NCBI GenBank assembly: GCA_013298025.1
Contig: JAAFJE010000009.1
Coordinates: 1 to 64,000 of the forward strand
Reading direction: 5' to 3'
Origin: Cytophagales bacterium
Lineage (GTDB): Bacteria; Bacteroidota; Bacteroidia; Cytophagales; Spirosomataceae
Length of the DNA stretch: 64,000 nt
Shown: positions 18,088-25,941 of the stretch, one piece after another
How the letters are laid out: every line of letters starts with the position of its first letter
Numbering within the stretch: the first letter of the stretch is position 1
Translations under genes and position numbers: made by a program
The notes under the pieces: model-generated
The model's database searches: none
Told to the model about the DNA's origin: nothing
The model's input: the letters and a program-made list of their open reading frames with translations, nothing else

Positions 18088-19089
18088 ATGGTTTTAATCA
18101 CAGGCATCACAGGTTTGGTTGGCAGTTTTGTTGCTAAATATTTACTGGAAAAAGGTCATCCAGTAGCGGGACTCAAACGCCCTCACAGCGACTTATCGTT
18201 GCTCGAAGGATATACGCAACAAATTACATGGTTTGAGGGCGACATCCTCGACGTATTGGGTTTGGCACAGGCTGTAGCCCAAGCTACGCACGTGATTCAT
18301 GCGGCTGGTATGGTATCGTTTGCACCCAAAGACGAAGCCTTGCTCAATAAAATCAATATTGAAGGCACTGCCAATGTAGTGAATGCTTGCTTAGAAGCGG
18401 CTGTCCAAAAATTGTGCTTTGTGAGTTCTATTGCTGCTTTAGGTCGTAAAACGCCTACGACTAATCTACCCGAACAAACCATTGTCATCGACGAAAAAAG
18501 TACTTGGGAAAACGACGAGCTCAATTCGCATTATGCCAAAACCAAATATTTAGCAGAAATGGAAGTATGGCGAGGCATTTCTGAAGGCTTGTCGGCTGTT
18601 ATTGTTAATCCGTCTATTATTCTTGGCGAAGGCGATTGGCACAAAACCAGTACCCAACTTTTTAAATATGCTTATGATGAACCATTCTTCTACCCGATGG
18701 GTTCTATTAATTACGTCGATGTGCAAGACTTGTGTACTTGTATCGAGCGTTTGCTGTGGTCGCCAGTGCAAGGAGAACGATTTGTGATTAATGGAGGCAA
18801 TATTTCCTACCAAGCTTTTTTTGAAATAATGGCAAAAAAATTTGGTAAAAAACCACCCCAAAAACCGCTCAAACCTTGGCTGATGCAACTAGCGTGGCGT
18901 GCAGAAGCCCTCAGAAGTTGGCTTACGGGCAGCACGCCCTTGCTTACCAAAGAAACCGCTCGCTCGGCAACTCACCACTTTACGTACCGCAACGAAAAAA
19001 TCCAAAAAATCATTGGCATCACATTTACGCCAATAGAGGACACGCTTCAACGAATATGTAAAGTGCTTCAAGCAAAAAAAGCTAAATAA
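18088..19089 (+). CDS. NAD(P)-dependent epimerase/dehydratase (extended SDR)
   Basis: This protein of about 333 residues begins with a Rossmann nucleotide-binding strand (VLITGITGLVGSFVAKYLL). The SDR catalytic Ser/Tyr-x-x-x-Lys are visible as CFVSSIAALG and HYAKTKYLAE, followed by VNPSIILGEGDW. I chose the ATG at 18088 because homologous proteins start right at the Rossmann strand; an in-frame ATG at 18070 adds six residues. It probably acts on a nucleotide sugar or a dihydroflavonol/3-beta-HSD-like substrate; the exact substrate is unknown. A TPR gene follows. Confidence 0.85.
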   Translation: MVLITGITGLVGSFVAKYLLEKGHPVAGLKRPHSDLSLLEGYTQQITWFEGDILDVLGLAQAVAQATHVIHAAGMVSFAPKDEALLNKINIEGTANVVNACLEAAVQKLCFVSSIAALGRKTPTTNLPEQTIVIDEKSTWENDELNSHYAKTKYLAEMEVWRGISEGLSAVIVNPSIILGEGDWHKTSTQLFKYAYDEPFFYPMGSINYVDVQDLCTCIERLLWSPVQGERFVINGGNISYQAFFEIMAKKFGKKPPQKPLKPWLMQLAWRAEALRSWLTGSTPLLTKETARSATHHFTYRNEKIQKIIGITFTPIEDTLQRICKVLQAKKAK

Positions 19090-19253
19090 AAGACATTTGA
19101 ACCAGTACGTGATTGCTTTTTAAAAGATTTTTCTTATCTTAGCAATAAGCCTCAACACAGATTTTAGAGAGCAACGCCTGCTCTTTTTTGTCTGGTGTAA
19201 GAGAAAATTATCTTCGGTTAGATTGCACGTGTATCTCAGCCCATTATCAATGT

Positions 19254-20657
19254 ATGGAACAAGATTTTGAAAACCGTCATGAAGACATACGCCACTCTGT
19301 TAAGCGTTTTGAAATGATGCTGAAACAGTCGGGCCATGCCTTTTTCGACTTAGATACCTTCGAGCTGATAGTAGAGCATTATATGGAAGAAGGCAATTTG
19401 AGAGCAGCCAAACAAGCCTGCGACATTGCCCTCGAACAATACCCTTATTCGTTAGAGTTGATGTTGTGTAAAGCTGAGTTGCTTTCTACTTTGGAAAAAT
19501 ACGACCAAGCTTTGGCCTTACTCGATGTTGCCGAAAGTTATAATCCGCTTGATACCGATATTGTCCTATTGCGTAGCTCTATTTATGGGATGCAACGGCA
19601 GTTTCAAAAAGCGGTTGATTTGTTGTTAGACATCCTCGACGTGGTAGAAGAAAAAGACGATATTTACTATCAAATTGGGGTTACGTATCAGTTGTGGGGA
19701 AGGCACGATAAAGCTGTGGAAGCCTTCAAAAAAGCCATAGACGAAAACCAACAAAACGAAAATGCTTTGTACGAACTGGCCAATAGCCTCGACGAGCTAG
19801 GGGCTTTAGAGCAAAGTTTGCCCTATTACGAATCGTTTATAGACAACGACCCGTATTCGCAAAATGCTTGGTATAACCTTGGCATTGCGTATTCAAAATT
19901 GGGTAAATTCAAAGAAGCGGCCAATGCTTATGAATACGCCGTGGCTATTCAAGACAGCTTTTCGTCGGCTTACTTCAATTTGGGTAATGCCTACATGAAC
20001 CTAAGCGATTGGAAAAAAGCGGAGGAAAGCTATCGGTTTTGCCTCGAACATGAAGAGAAGAGTCCAGAGGTGTATTGTTGTTTGGGTGCCAGTATCGAGC
20101 GACAAGAACGCTATGAGGAGGCTATCAAGTATTACCAAGAGGCTATTAAGCTCGACGATAAATGGGACGATGCCTATTATGGTGTTGGGGTATGTCTGTT
20201 TGAAAAAAACAAATGGTTTGAGGCGATTCATTTTTTGAAAAGTGCCATCAAACTCAACGAATTTAATGCGTATTACTGGCTCACCCTTGCCGATGCCGAA
20301 GCCAATTTGGGTAATTTGCTGGCAGCCCTCGAAGCATACCAAAAAGCCACTGAACTCGACCCACTCAATGCGGAGGCATGGATTAAGTGGTCGGTGCTCA
20401 ACCACGAACAAGGTGAGTTTGACAAAGCCGCCGACCTTATTATTACGGCTATCGACCAACTGCCCGAAGAGGCCGAATTGCACTACAGGGCTTCTATTTA
20501 CCTGATTAAAGCAGGCAAGTATCGAGAGGCGTTTAATTACCTAGAAACAGGGCTTATCCTCCATTTTGAAGGCCATTCGATTATGTTTGAGTACTTCAAA
20601 AATATCGAAACACAAAAGGCGATTTACCGTATTATTGAACAATACAAACAAAAATAA
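19254..20657 (+). CDS. tetratricopeptide repeat protein
   Basis: This protein of about 467 residues is almost entirely TPR repeats (at least ten, for example NALYELANSLDELGALEQSLPYYE, NAWYNLGIAYSKLGKFKEAA and EVYCCLGASIERQERYEEAIKYYQ), forming a superhelical protein-binding scaffold. There is no signal peptide or membrane span, so it is probably cytoplasmic. I prefer the ATG at 19254 (MEQDFENRHEDIRHSVK) over an upstream in-frame TTG at 19188. A strong terminator begins within the stop codon region. The partner is unknown. Confidence 0.85.
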   Translation: MEQDFENRHEDIRHSVKRFEMMLKQSGHAFFDLDTFELIVEHYMEEGNLRAAKQACDIALEQYPYSLELMLCKAELLSTLEKYDQALALLDVAESYNPLDTDIVLLRSSIYGMQRQFQKAVDLLLDILDVVEEKDDIYYQIGVTYQLWGRHDKAVEAFKKAIDENQQNENALYELANSLDELGALEQSLPYYESFIDNDPYSQNAWYNLGIAYSKLGKFKEAANAYEYAVAIQDSFSSAYFNLGNAYMNLSDWKKAEESYRFCLEHEEKSPEVYCCLGASIERQERYEEAIKYYQEAIKLDDKWDDAYYGVGVCLFEKNKWFEAIHFLKSAIKLNEFNAYYWLTLADAEANLGNLLAALEAYQKATELDPLNAEAWIKWSVLNHEQGEFDKAADLIITAIDQLPEEAELHYRASIYLIKAGKYREAFNYLETGLILHFEGHSIMFEYFKNIETQKAIYRIIEQYKQK

Positions 20658-20688
20658 AAGCTGGAGGTTTTCTCCAGCTTTTATTTTT
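20650..20688. terminator. bidirectional terminator between TPR and terC genes
   Basis: The arms AAAAATAAAAGCTGGAG and CTCCAGCTTTTATTTTT form a perfect 17-bp stem (loop gtttt) with U-tracts on both strands, between convergent genes. Confidence 0.9.
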
Positions 20689-20699
20689 ATGCTTACGGT

Positions 20700-21536
20700 T
20701 TATTCTTCATTGTCGTCTAACAAGCCTTCTTTTTTCGCTTGTATTTTATAATCGTGCAATTGCACTGGTTTTTCGTTTTTCTTGATTTTCATATTTAAAA
20801 ATTCAACTAACAACGAAAAGGCTATGGCAAAATACAAATAGCCTTTCGGCACAGTTCCTACGTGCGAACCTAAAATGACTACTTCTGAGCCATGAGCACT
20901 TTCGGCGATAAGCATAAAACCAATCATAATCAAAAACGCCAAGCCCAACATCTGAATAGAGGGATGGTCGTTGACAAACTTCCCTACAGGCCCAGAGAAG
21001 CCCATCATGATGATGATAGATAATACTACCGACAAAACCATCACGGGCAAATTATGGGTAAGACCGATAGCCGTAAGAATAGAGTCGATAGAAAATACGA
21101 TGTTGATGAGGGCAATTTGCAAGACGACATTCATCAATTTACTAGCCGCCGAGCCTTTCGGACGCTCTACTTGGTCTTCTTCGGGGTTGCCTTCTAATTT
21201 GTGGTGTATTTCGGAAGTAGCTTTATACAACAAAAACAACCCACCCACAAAAAGAATCAAACTTTGTCCAGAAATACCAGCCGAAAGCCAGCCCCAATCA
21301 ATGTGAACAAAAGGTTCTTGCAAAGAAATAATAAAAGATAATCCAAACAACAGCACTACTCTAAATATCATCGCCAATAACAAACCAATATTACGAGCCT
21401 TGGGTTGGTCTTTGATGGCCAATTTGTTGGCTGCAATGGATATAAAAATAATGTTGTCGATACCTAGCACAATTTCCAAAAAGGTGAGGGTCAATAAGCT
21501 AATGATGGCATCTGGACTAAGCAGTTGTTGTATCAT
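20700..21536 (-). CDS. TerC-family integral membrane protein
   Basis: This 278-residue protein has about seven hydrophobic segments and the TerC hallmark EIVLGIDNIIFISI near the N-terminus. The second acidic membrane motif is ALINIVFSIDSILTAIGLT near the middle. Relatives (TerC/Alx/YkoY) are linked to metal-ion, mainly manganese, export or loading of secreted enzymes. The C-terminus is a short charged tail ending DDNEE. It is monocistronic and convergent with the TPR gene. Confidence 0.9.
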   Translation of the reverse strand: MIQQLLSPDAIISLLTLTFLEIVLGIDNIIFISIAANKLAIKDQPKARNIGLLLAMIFRVVLLFGLSFIISLQEPFVHIDWGWLSAGISGQSLILFVGGLFLLYKATSEIHHKLEGNPEEDQVERPKGSAASKLMNVVLQIALINIVFSIDSILTAIGLTHNLPVMVLSVVLSIIIMMGFSGPVGKFVNDHPSIQMLGLAFLIMIGFMLIAESAHGSEVVILGSHVGTVPKGYLYFAIAFSLLVEFLNMKIKKNEKPVQLHDYKIQAKKEGLLDDNEE

Positions 21537-21838
21537 TTTTAGTTGGGTTTAAGAATTGTATTGTTTAAAAGTTTTTAGATAAGCCGCAAACCTTGCAGCG
21601 TTTGTACAAATCTATTGTGTTTTAGGAATAAAAAAAATTCCATTTTCTATAGAAGGAAACTTTTATCTATAAACTTATCAAAAAGTTGTTTTATTGGTAA
21701 AAACTTTCTGCCTTGGTAAATTGCCTTTCAAAGTAAAAGAGAAGAAAATTTCAAAAAAAAAATGCTGATTTAACTTGCTGATAACAAATTATTTAAAAAT
21801 AAATCTGCACAAAATAGCATTTTTTTTACGCATAACAC
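21537..21838. other. AT-rich intergenic region
   Basis: Upstream of terC (leftward) and of the tRNA promoter (rightward). I see A/T runs but no ORF, hairpin or repeat worth naming. Confidence 0.4.
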
Positions 21839-21869
21839 TTGCATTGTATCTTTATAAGCTGTAATTTTG
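21839..21869 (+). promoter_or_regulatory. tRNA-Val promoter (TTG-N20-TAATTTTG)
   Basis: TTG at 21839-21841 and TAATTTTG at 21862-21869 are separated by 20 nt, an exact Bacteroidetes primary-sigma arrangement. The predicted start near 21876 lies about 30 nt before the first tRNA gene. Confidence 0.7.
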
Positions 21870-21906
21870 CACCACGTTAAACGAAACGACAAGCACACAA
21901 CAAATT

Positions 21907-21984
21907 GGTTCCATAGCTCAGCTGGTTCAGAGCACCTGCCTTACAAGCAGGGGGTCCTAGGTTCGAATCCTAGTGGGACCACCA
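21907..21984 (+). tRNA. tRNA-Val (anticodon UAC), copy 1
   Basis: The acceptor stem GGTTCCA/TGGGACC (one T-G pair), D-arm, anticodon stem CCTGC/GCAGG enclosing loop cTTACAA (anticodon TAC), and T-arm with GTTCGAATC are all present. The 3' CCA is encoded (acca, 21981-21984). Confidence 0.95.
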
Positions 21985-22001
21985 ATTTTTTTGTTTTTCT
22001 T

Positions 22002-22076
22002 GGTTCCATAGCTCAGCTGGTTCAGAGCACCTGCCTTACAAGCAGGGGGTCCTAGGTTCGAATCCTAGTGGGACCA
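22002..22076 (+). tRNA. tRNA-Val (anticodon UAC), copy 2
   Basis: The body is identical to copy 1, from which it is separated by only 17 nt. Unlike copy 1, the gene is followed by CCT rather than CCA, so the terminal A must be added post-transcriptionally. The two genes are surely co-transcribed. Confidence 0.95.
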
Positions 22077-22081
22077 CCTCC

Positions 22082-22117
22082 AAAAGCCCTCTTACGAAAG
22101 TTTGAGGGCTTTTTTTA
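22082..22117 (+). terminator. terminator after tRNA-Val pair
   Basis: The arms AAAAGCCCTC and GAGGGCTTTT are followed by TTTT. Confidence 0.85.
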
Positions 22118-22286
22118 TATAATTAGTGATTGAGTGAGTTGTGAATTAGTGATTATATTTTCAAAAATTTGCAATTTATATCTAATCAAAAAGACATAAG
22201 TAATTAAAAATAAGAGTACTAACTCACCAAACCACAATCCACAACTCAATCATTCACAATTCGCTAACTCGCTAATTCACAACTCA
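22118..22286. repeat. cluster of degenerate short repeats, inverted across the region
   Basis: The left part (22120-22155) holds variants of ttagtgatt and gagttgtgaa. The right part (22235-22286) holds the complementary forms cacaactcaatcattcacaa, aattcgctaa and ctcgctaattcac. Together they form an imperfect inverted arrangement between the tRNA terminator and the 3' end of the WYL gene. No coding potential is seen. Confidence 0.45.
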
Positions 22287-23288
22287 ATAAGATTGTGCTG
22301 CCGCTTTGAGCCGATTGCCAATGGTGCGTCGCAAACGCAAAGGAGCAAGTACTTCTACGCCTTCGCCAAAGCTCAAAATCTCCTTTTCCAACTCAAAGTT
22401 GAGTTGTAGCCTTAGCTCTACCGTAAGTCCCAAATGGTTTTGTTCGATGATTTGTTGCGAATGATGCAAGGGCTTTGTCCGAACATACGGGGCATGGGTC
22501 TGCGAAAATCGCAAGACGATTTGTTCGGGTTGTTGCTGGCTGATGGTTACGCCCAATACGTGCTTGTAATATTCTTCGGGTAAAATGGTGGTGTTTTCGA
22601 GATAAGGCGTTGAACTTTCGTCAGACACCTCTACAATGCGGTCTAAAGCCAAATGAATCACCGATTCTTTTGCATTCCTAATGCCCACCACAAACCAACG
22701 GTTTTTAAACTCTTTCAACCACCAAGCATGAAAGTCGAATGTTTTAGATTCTCGTGCCTTAAATGACTGATAAGTGAGGCGTAAGACCTTTTTTTGTCGA
22801 ATAGACTGATACAGAAAATCGAGATAAGATAAGCCTTTGAGGTTTTCGTTTTTTTCAAAATTGATGATAGACACACGCTTTTCTTCGTTGCTATGGATAT
22901 GTTCTTCGAGTTTGCTCACAACCTCGCTCAGTTGATCGAAATGAGAAAACCCCTTGAATTGCTTGAGTAGCACCAAAGCTTCGTTCATCAAAGCCAAATC
23001 GTTTTGGGTAAGTGGCACTTTCGTGATACTGTATTGAGGGTCGGAATAAGTATAATATTTTTTATCGACCACAACAATAGGTGCTTCATAGCCAAGCTTA
23101 TCGCTTCGCATCATTTGTATATCTGCCTGAATAGTACGCAGGCCTACACCTTTGTCGATACCCTCGTATTCGTACAAAGCATCCGAAACTTTGGTTATCA
23201 AATCTTCTAGCGTCCATCTACGTTGTCGGTTTTGCAAACAAGCGTCAATCGTTTTATACCGAATCAAAGCGTTTCTGTTGGTTGGCAT
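22284..23288 (-). CDS. WYL-domain transcriptional regulator (YafY/PafC-like)
   Basis: This 334-residue protein has an N-terminal winged-helix region (TIDACLQNRQRRWTLEDLITKVSDAL, then RTIQADIQMMR) and a central WYL domain at about 160-240 (RLTYQSFKARESKTFDFHAWWLKEFKNRWFVVGI). A WCX-like C-terminal segment follows (VEVLAPLRLRRTIGNRLKAAAQS). WYL regulators can bind nucleic-acid ligands and switch on DNA- or RNA-damage genes. It is divergent from a membrane-protein/rtcB cluster, with a strong 9-bp palindrome in the shared promoter region, so it probably controls that cluster and itself. Confidence 0.9.
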   Translation of the reverse strand: MPTNRNALIRYKTIDACLQNRQRRWTLEDLITKVSDALYEYEGIDKGVGLRTIQADIQMMRSDKLGYEAPIVVVDKKYYTYSDPQYSITKVPLTQNDLALMNEALVLLKQFKGFSHFDQLSEVVSKLEEHIHSNEEKRVSIINFEKNENLKGLSYLDFLYQSIRQKKVLRLTYQSFKARESKTFDFHAWWLKEFKNRWFVVGIRNAKESVIHLALDRIVEVSDESSTPYLENTTILPEEYYKHVLGVTISQQQPEQIVLRFSQTHAPYVRTKPLHHSQQIIEQNHLGLTVELRLQLNFELEKEILSFGEGVEVLAPLRLRRTIGNRLKAAAQSY

Positions 23289-23328
23289 CGTGTAAAGTGT
23301 TTTTTTCAGAAAAATAAAAAAAAATTTT

Positions 23329-23367
23329 TACTACGCAAAAAGACTGCGTAGTAGTCTTGCAATTTTG
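23329..23367 (+). promoter_or_regulatory. operator palindrome and rightward promoter between WYL gene and rtcB cluster
   Basis: TACTACGCA (23329-23337) and TGCGTAGTA (23345-23353) form a perfect 9-bp inverted repeat with a 7-nt spacer, 41 nt from the WYL start codon. CAATTTTG at 23360-23367 is one base off the TAnnTTTG -7 box for rightward transcription. The overlap with both promoters fits WYL autoregulation (inferred). Confidence 0.6.
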
Positions 23368-23428
23368 TAGCGTCAATGACGAAAGGCACGACAATCCTTG
23401 TTTCTAATATACCCAACAGCATTACAAA

Positions 23429-23550
23429 TAGCCTCGTTTGTAGTTCAGCCCTAAGCCTAGCCAACAGGCACAACACCATAAATCTGATACGATTGCCCTA
23501 AAACAGCTCGTAAAAGCCTTACAAACAACACCTACGATGTAGGGCTTTTC
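23429..23550 (+). promoter_or_regulatory. conserved structured leader element, copy A
   Basis: This intergenic element is repeated upstream of rtcB. A 31-nt 5' block (23429-23459) matches copy B at 28 positions. A GGCA/TGCC helix (23467-23470 with 23494-23497) follows, then a second conserved block (23491-23520, containing attgcc.taaa and gctcg). The final 12-bp hairpin is 23512-23523 with 23538-23549, ending in TTTT. It lies in the leader of the membrane-protein gene, 39 nt before its ATG. It could be a cis-regulatory attenuator or a small RNA; I do not recognise it as a known motif. Confidence 0.6.
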
Positions 23551-23588
23551 GAGTAAAAATGTACTGACAAACCTAAAAAAATACAACA

Positions 23589-24203
23589 ATGGAAAACAAA
23601 GTATTCGCTATTTCAGGAGATAAAAAATCTTCTTTTATCATGGATGAATCATCCTTGAAATTTTCGAGTAAAGACCCTGTTTCTTGGACAGAATTTCAAG
23701 AATCATGGGATAAGATGCTTACGCTTGCTACCAAATTAGAGATAAAATACGATGCCATTACAGCCATAAAAAAAGAAGACAACGACGATACCATTGTCAT
23801 CAAATACAAAGGCTTGGGCGGTCTTCCGAGTGAATGCGAGTTCAGTTTTGCAGTCGAAACGGATGCAACTTTATTCTTTCATTTTTTTGAAAAAAGCTTA
23901 TATTTTCAGAAAAACTATGAAACTCTTACGCCATTCAAGGCTATTCGGAATTATCTGTTTGGATTACTCGTAACGATTGCTATCAGTATTTACGGCTATT
24001 TTGAAGCCATAGCCCTCGAAAACGGTACTGCCGATATAGGTAGCTCAAGAAAAGTACGAGCCTTTCAAAACATCGTAGGGTTGCTTGGCGACAAAGGCGT
24101 AATCATAGTAGGCATAGCCATCAGTGCATTTATTGGCTATAAAATCTGGACACGTTTCAAAAACCCACCCAATCAGTTGTCGCTTTTACCACCCAACAAC
24201 TAG
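23589..24203 (+). CDS. hypothetical membrane protein with two C-terminal transmembrane helices
   Basis: I do not recognise the family. The protein has 204 residues. The first 115 form a soluble acidic domain (VFAISGDKKSSFIMDESSLKF, then TIVIKYKGLGGLPSECEFSF). A helical hairpin in the membrane follows: about 123-142 (YLFGLLVTIAISIYGYFEAI) and about 170-190 (GVIIVGIAISAFIGYKIW), with a basic loop RKVRAFQNIVG between. The tail is short and Pro/Leu-rich. Its position between two copies of the structured element, upstream of rtcB, suggests a role in the same response. It has a small hairpin downstream. Confidence 0.7.
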   Translation: MENKVFAISGDKKSSFIMDESSLKFSSKDPVSWTEFQESWDKMLTLATKLEIKYDAITAIKKEDNDDTIVIKYKGLGGLPSECEFSFAVETDATLFFHFFEKSLYFQKNYETLTPFKAIRNYLFGLLVTIAISIYGYFEAIALENGTADIGSSRKVRAFQNIVGLLGDKGVIIVGIAISAFIGYKIWTRFKNPPNQLSLLPPNN

Positions 24204-24224
24204 CCCGCATCGGGTGTGTTTTTA
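24204..24224 (+). terminator. short hairpin terminator candidate
   Basis: CCCG-cat-CGGG is followed by TGTGTTTTT, immediately after the membrane-protein stop codon. If it is active, rtcB would depend on read-through or its own promoter. Confidence 0.4.
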
Positions 24225-24239
24225 TGCTGTATAAACCTT

Positions 24240-24356
24240 TAGCCTCGTTGGTAGTTCGCCCCTAAGCCTATCATAAAAATCAGGCAAAACGCAATGGAAA
24301 CATTGCCTTAAACATCGCTCGGAAACGCCTTGCTTGCACAGCAGCAAGGTGTTTTT
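24240..24356 (+). promoter_or_regulatory. conserved structured leader element, copy B (rtcB leader)
   Basis: The 5' block 24240-24270 shares 28 of 31 positions with copy A. An AGGCAA/TTGCCT helix (24282-24287 with 24303-24308) competes with an alternative GCAATG-GAAA-CATTGC tetraloop hairpin. The second conserved block is 24301-24331. The last helix is 12 bp (24323-24334 with 24343-24354) followed by a T-run. Relative to copy A, base pairs 4, 10 and 12 of this helix have changed on both sides while keeping pairing, which is covariation evidence for an RNA structure. It ends 17 nt before the rtcB ATG. Confidence 0.6.
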
Positions 24357-24373
24357 GGGTAATTTTTGTATTC

Positions 24374-25903
24374 ATGGAAACACAACATATCAGCATACAA
24401 GACCTTCAATTATTGGGTATCACCCATGAAGAAGCACATCCTAAATTTTTGCGTATAGCCAATGGCTTATTGAAAAACGGGGTTTATCCCAAAGAGCATA
24501 TCATGCTCAACATAGCAGAAGTGATAGCTTCACCGAAAAAATTTAGTTTTTCAAAAAATAAATTTACCAATTTGGCGCTGTACGTCAAGCATTTACAAAG
24601 CATAGGACAAGCCCTTAGCTTATCGGATTATGGGAAAGCCCTGATTGAGGCCGACAAACAAAAACCTCAAATGACCCTACCCGACCATCCGAATCAATCC
24701 ATTGGCGAGCATAGTCTGCGTACAGAAGCCCTGCCTTACCATATTTATGGGGCATCGTATATCGAACAAGGAGCTTTAGACCAAATGCAAACAGCCATGA
24801 AACTGCCCATTTCGGTGGCAGGAGCGTTGATGCCCGATGCCCATCAAGGCTACGGCTTGCCTATTGGCGGCGTATTGGCAACCGAAGTCAATACCGTGAT
24901 TCCGTATGCGGTGGGCGTTGACATTGCCTGTCGTATGTGTATGAGCATTTTTGATTTGCCTGCCAGTGTTTTACAAAAAGAAGATAAGCTTTTGAAAAAA
25001 CTCCTACTCGACCATACGTTCTTTGGCATGGGAGCAGAATCGGGGAGAAAATTTGACAGCACTTTATTCGACCGTCCAGAGTGGACAGCCACCAAGGTCG
25101 TAAGAGAGCTAAAAGACAAAGCCTATCGCCAGCTTGGTACGTCTGGCACTGGCAACCATTTTGTAGAATGGGGAATGCTAGAAATTTTGGCAGAAGACAG
25201 TCTGATGAACCTTCCACAAGGGAAATATCTGGCCTTGTTGTCGCATTCGGGGTCTAGGGGTTTTGGCGGTAATGTTGCCAATTATTATTCTCAATTGGCG
25301 ATGAGCAAAACCAAATTGCCCAAAGAAGCCAAACATTTGGCTTGGCTAGACCGCACCACCAGCGAAGGGCAAGAATATTGGTTAGCCATGAATTTAGCAG
25401 GCGATTACGCTTCGGCAAATCACCATGAAATTCATGATAAAATTGCTCATGCGTTGGGTCATACGCCCCTGAAACGCATTGAAAATCACCATAATTTTGC
25501 TTGGGAAGAAACCCTAGCCGACGGCACAAAAGCCTTGGTACACCGCAAAGGAGCAACACCAGCGGGGCCAAACGACCTTGGTATCATTCCGGCATCTATG
25601 ACACAGCCGGGCTTTATTATCAGAGGAAAAGGCATAGCCGAAAGCATCAATTCTGCCTCGCATGGCGCCGGACGTAAGATGTCGAGAACCAAAGCCCTCG
25701 GAATGCTCACCAAAAGCGATTTGCAAGAAGCCCTCAAAAAGGCACAAGTGCAATTGATTGGAGCAGACTTGGACGAAGCCCCACAGGCTTACAAAGACAT
25801 CAATAAAGTGATGGCCGCCCAAAGCGATTTGGTACACGTATTAGCCCAATTTTCACCCAAAATCGTTCGCATGGCCGATGGAAGAGAAAAGGCGGAGGAT
25901 TAG
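24374..25903 (+). CDS. rtcB: RtcB-family RNA ligase (RNA-splicing ligase)
   Basis: This 509-residue enzyme joins 2',3'-cyclic phosphate or 3'-phosphate RNA ends to 5'-OH ends using GTP and Mn2+. The metal/guanylate site motifs are present: GVDIACRMC (Asp183/Cys186), GTSGTGNHFVEWG, SHSGSRGFG, NHHNFAW, and the SASHGAGRKMSR loop with the guanylated-His neighbourhood. The N-terminus is extended: the GVDIAC motif sits near 183 rather than near 95 as in the archaeal enzyme, leaving about 90 extra residues of unknown function. No RtcA cyclase is adjacent. It is followed by a zinc-ribbon protein gene and preceded by structured element B. Confidence 0.93.
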   Translation: METQHISIQDLQLLGITHEEAHPKFLRIANGLLKNGVYPKEHIMLNIAEVIASPKKFSFSKNKFTNLALYVKHLQSIGQALSLSDYGKALIEADKQKPQMTLPDHPNQSIGEHSLRTEALPYHIYGASYIEQGALDQMQTAMKLPISVAGALMPDAHQGYGLPIGGVLATEVNTVIPYAVGVDIACRMCMSIFDLPASVLQKEDKLLKKLLLDHTFFGMGAESGRKFDSTLFDRPEWTATKVVRELKDKAYRQLGTSGTGNHFVEWGMLEILAEDSLMNLPQGKYLALLSHSGSRGFGGNVANYYSQLAMSKTKLPKEAKHLAWLDRTTSEGQEYWLAMNLAGDYASANHHEIHDKIAHALGHTPLKRIENHHNFAWEETLADGTKALVHRKGATPAGPNDLGIIPASMTQPGFIIRGKGIAESINSASHGAGRKMSRTKALGMLTKSDLQEALKKAQVQLIGADLDEAPQAYKDINKVMAAQSDLVHVLAQFSPKIVRMADGREKAED

Positions 25904-25941
25904 TTTATTTAGCATCAGTTAACCCAACATAACCTAAAAAG

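Noticed and set aside
21867-22055. 62-codon ORF across the tRNA genes
   Set aside because: It is a translation of the tRNA-Val genes.
22118-22286. CRISPR array
   Set aside because: Repeats are short and degenerate, without regular spacers, and no cas genes occur in the window.
24240-24330. Structured element as a tRNA gene or YrlA-type Y RNA
   Set aside because: A D-loop-like stretch is present, but there is no acceptor stem, anticodon arm or canonical T-arm.
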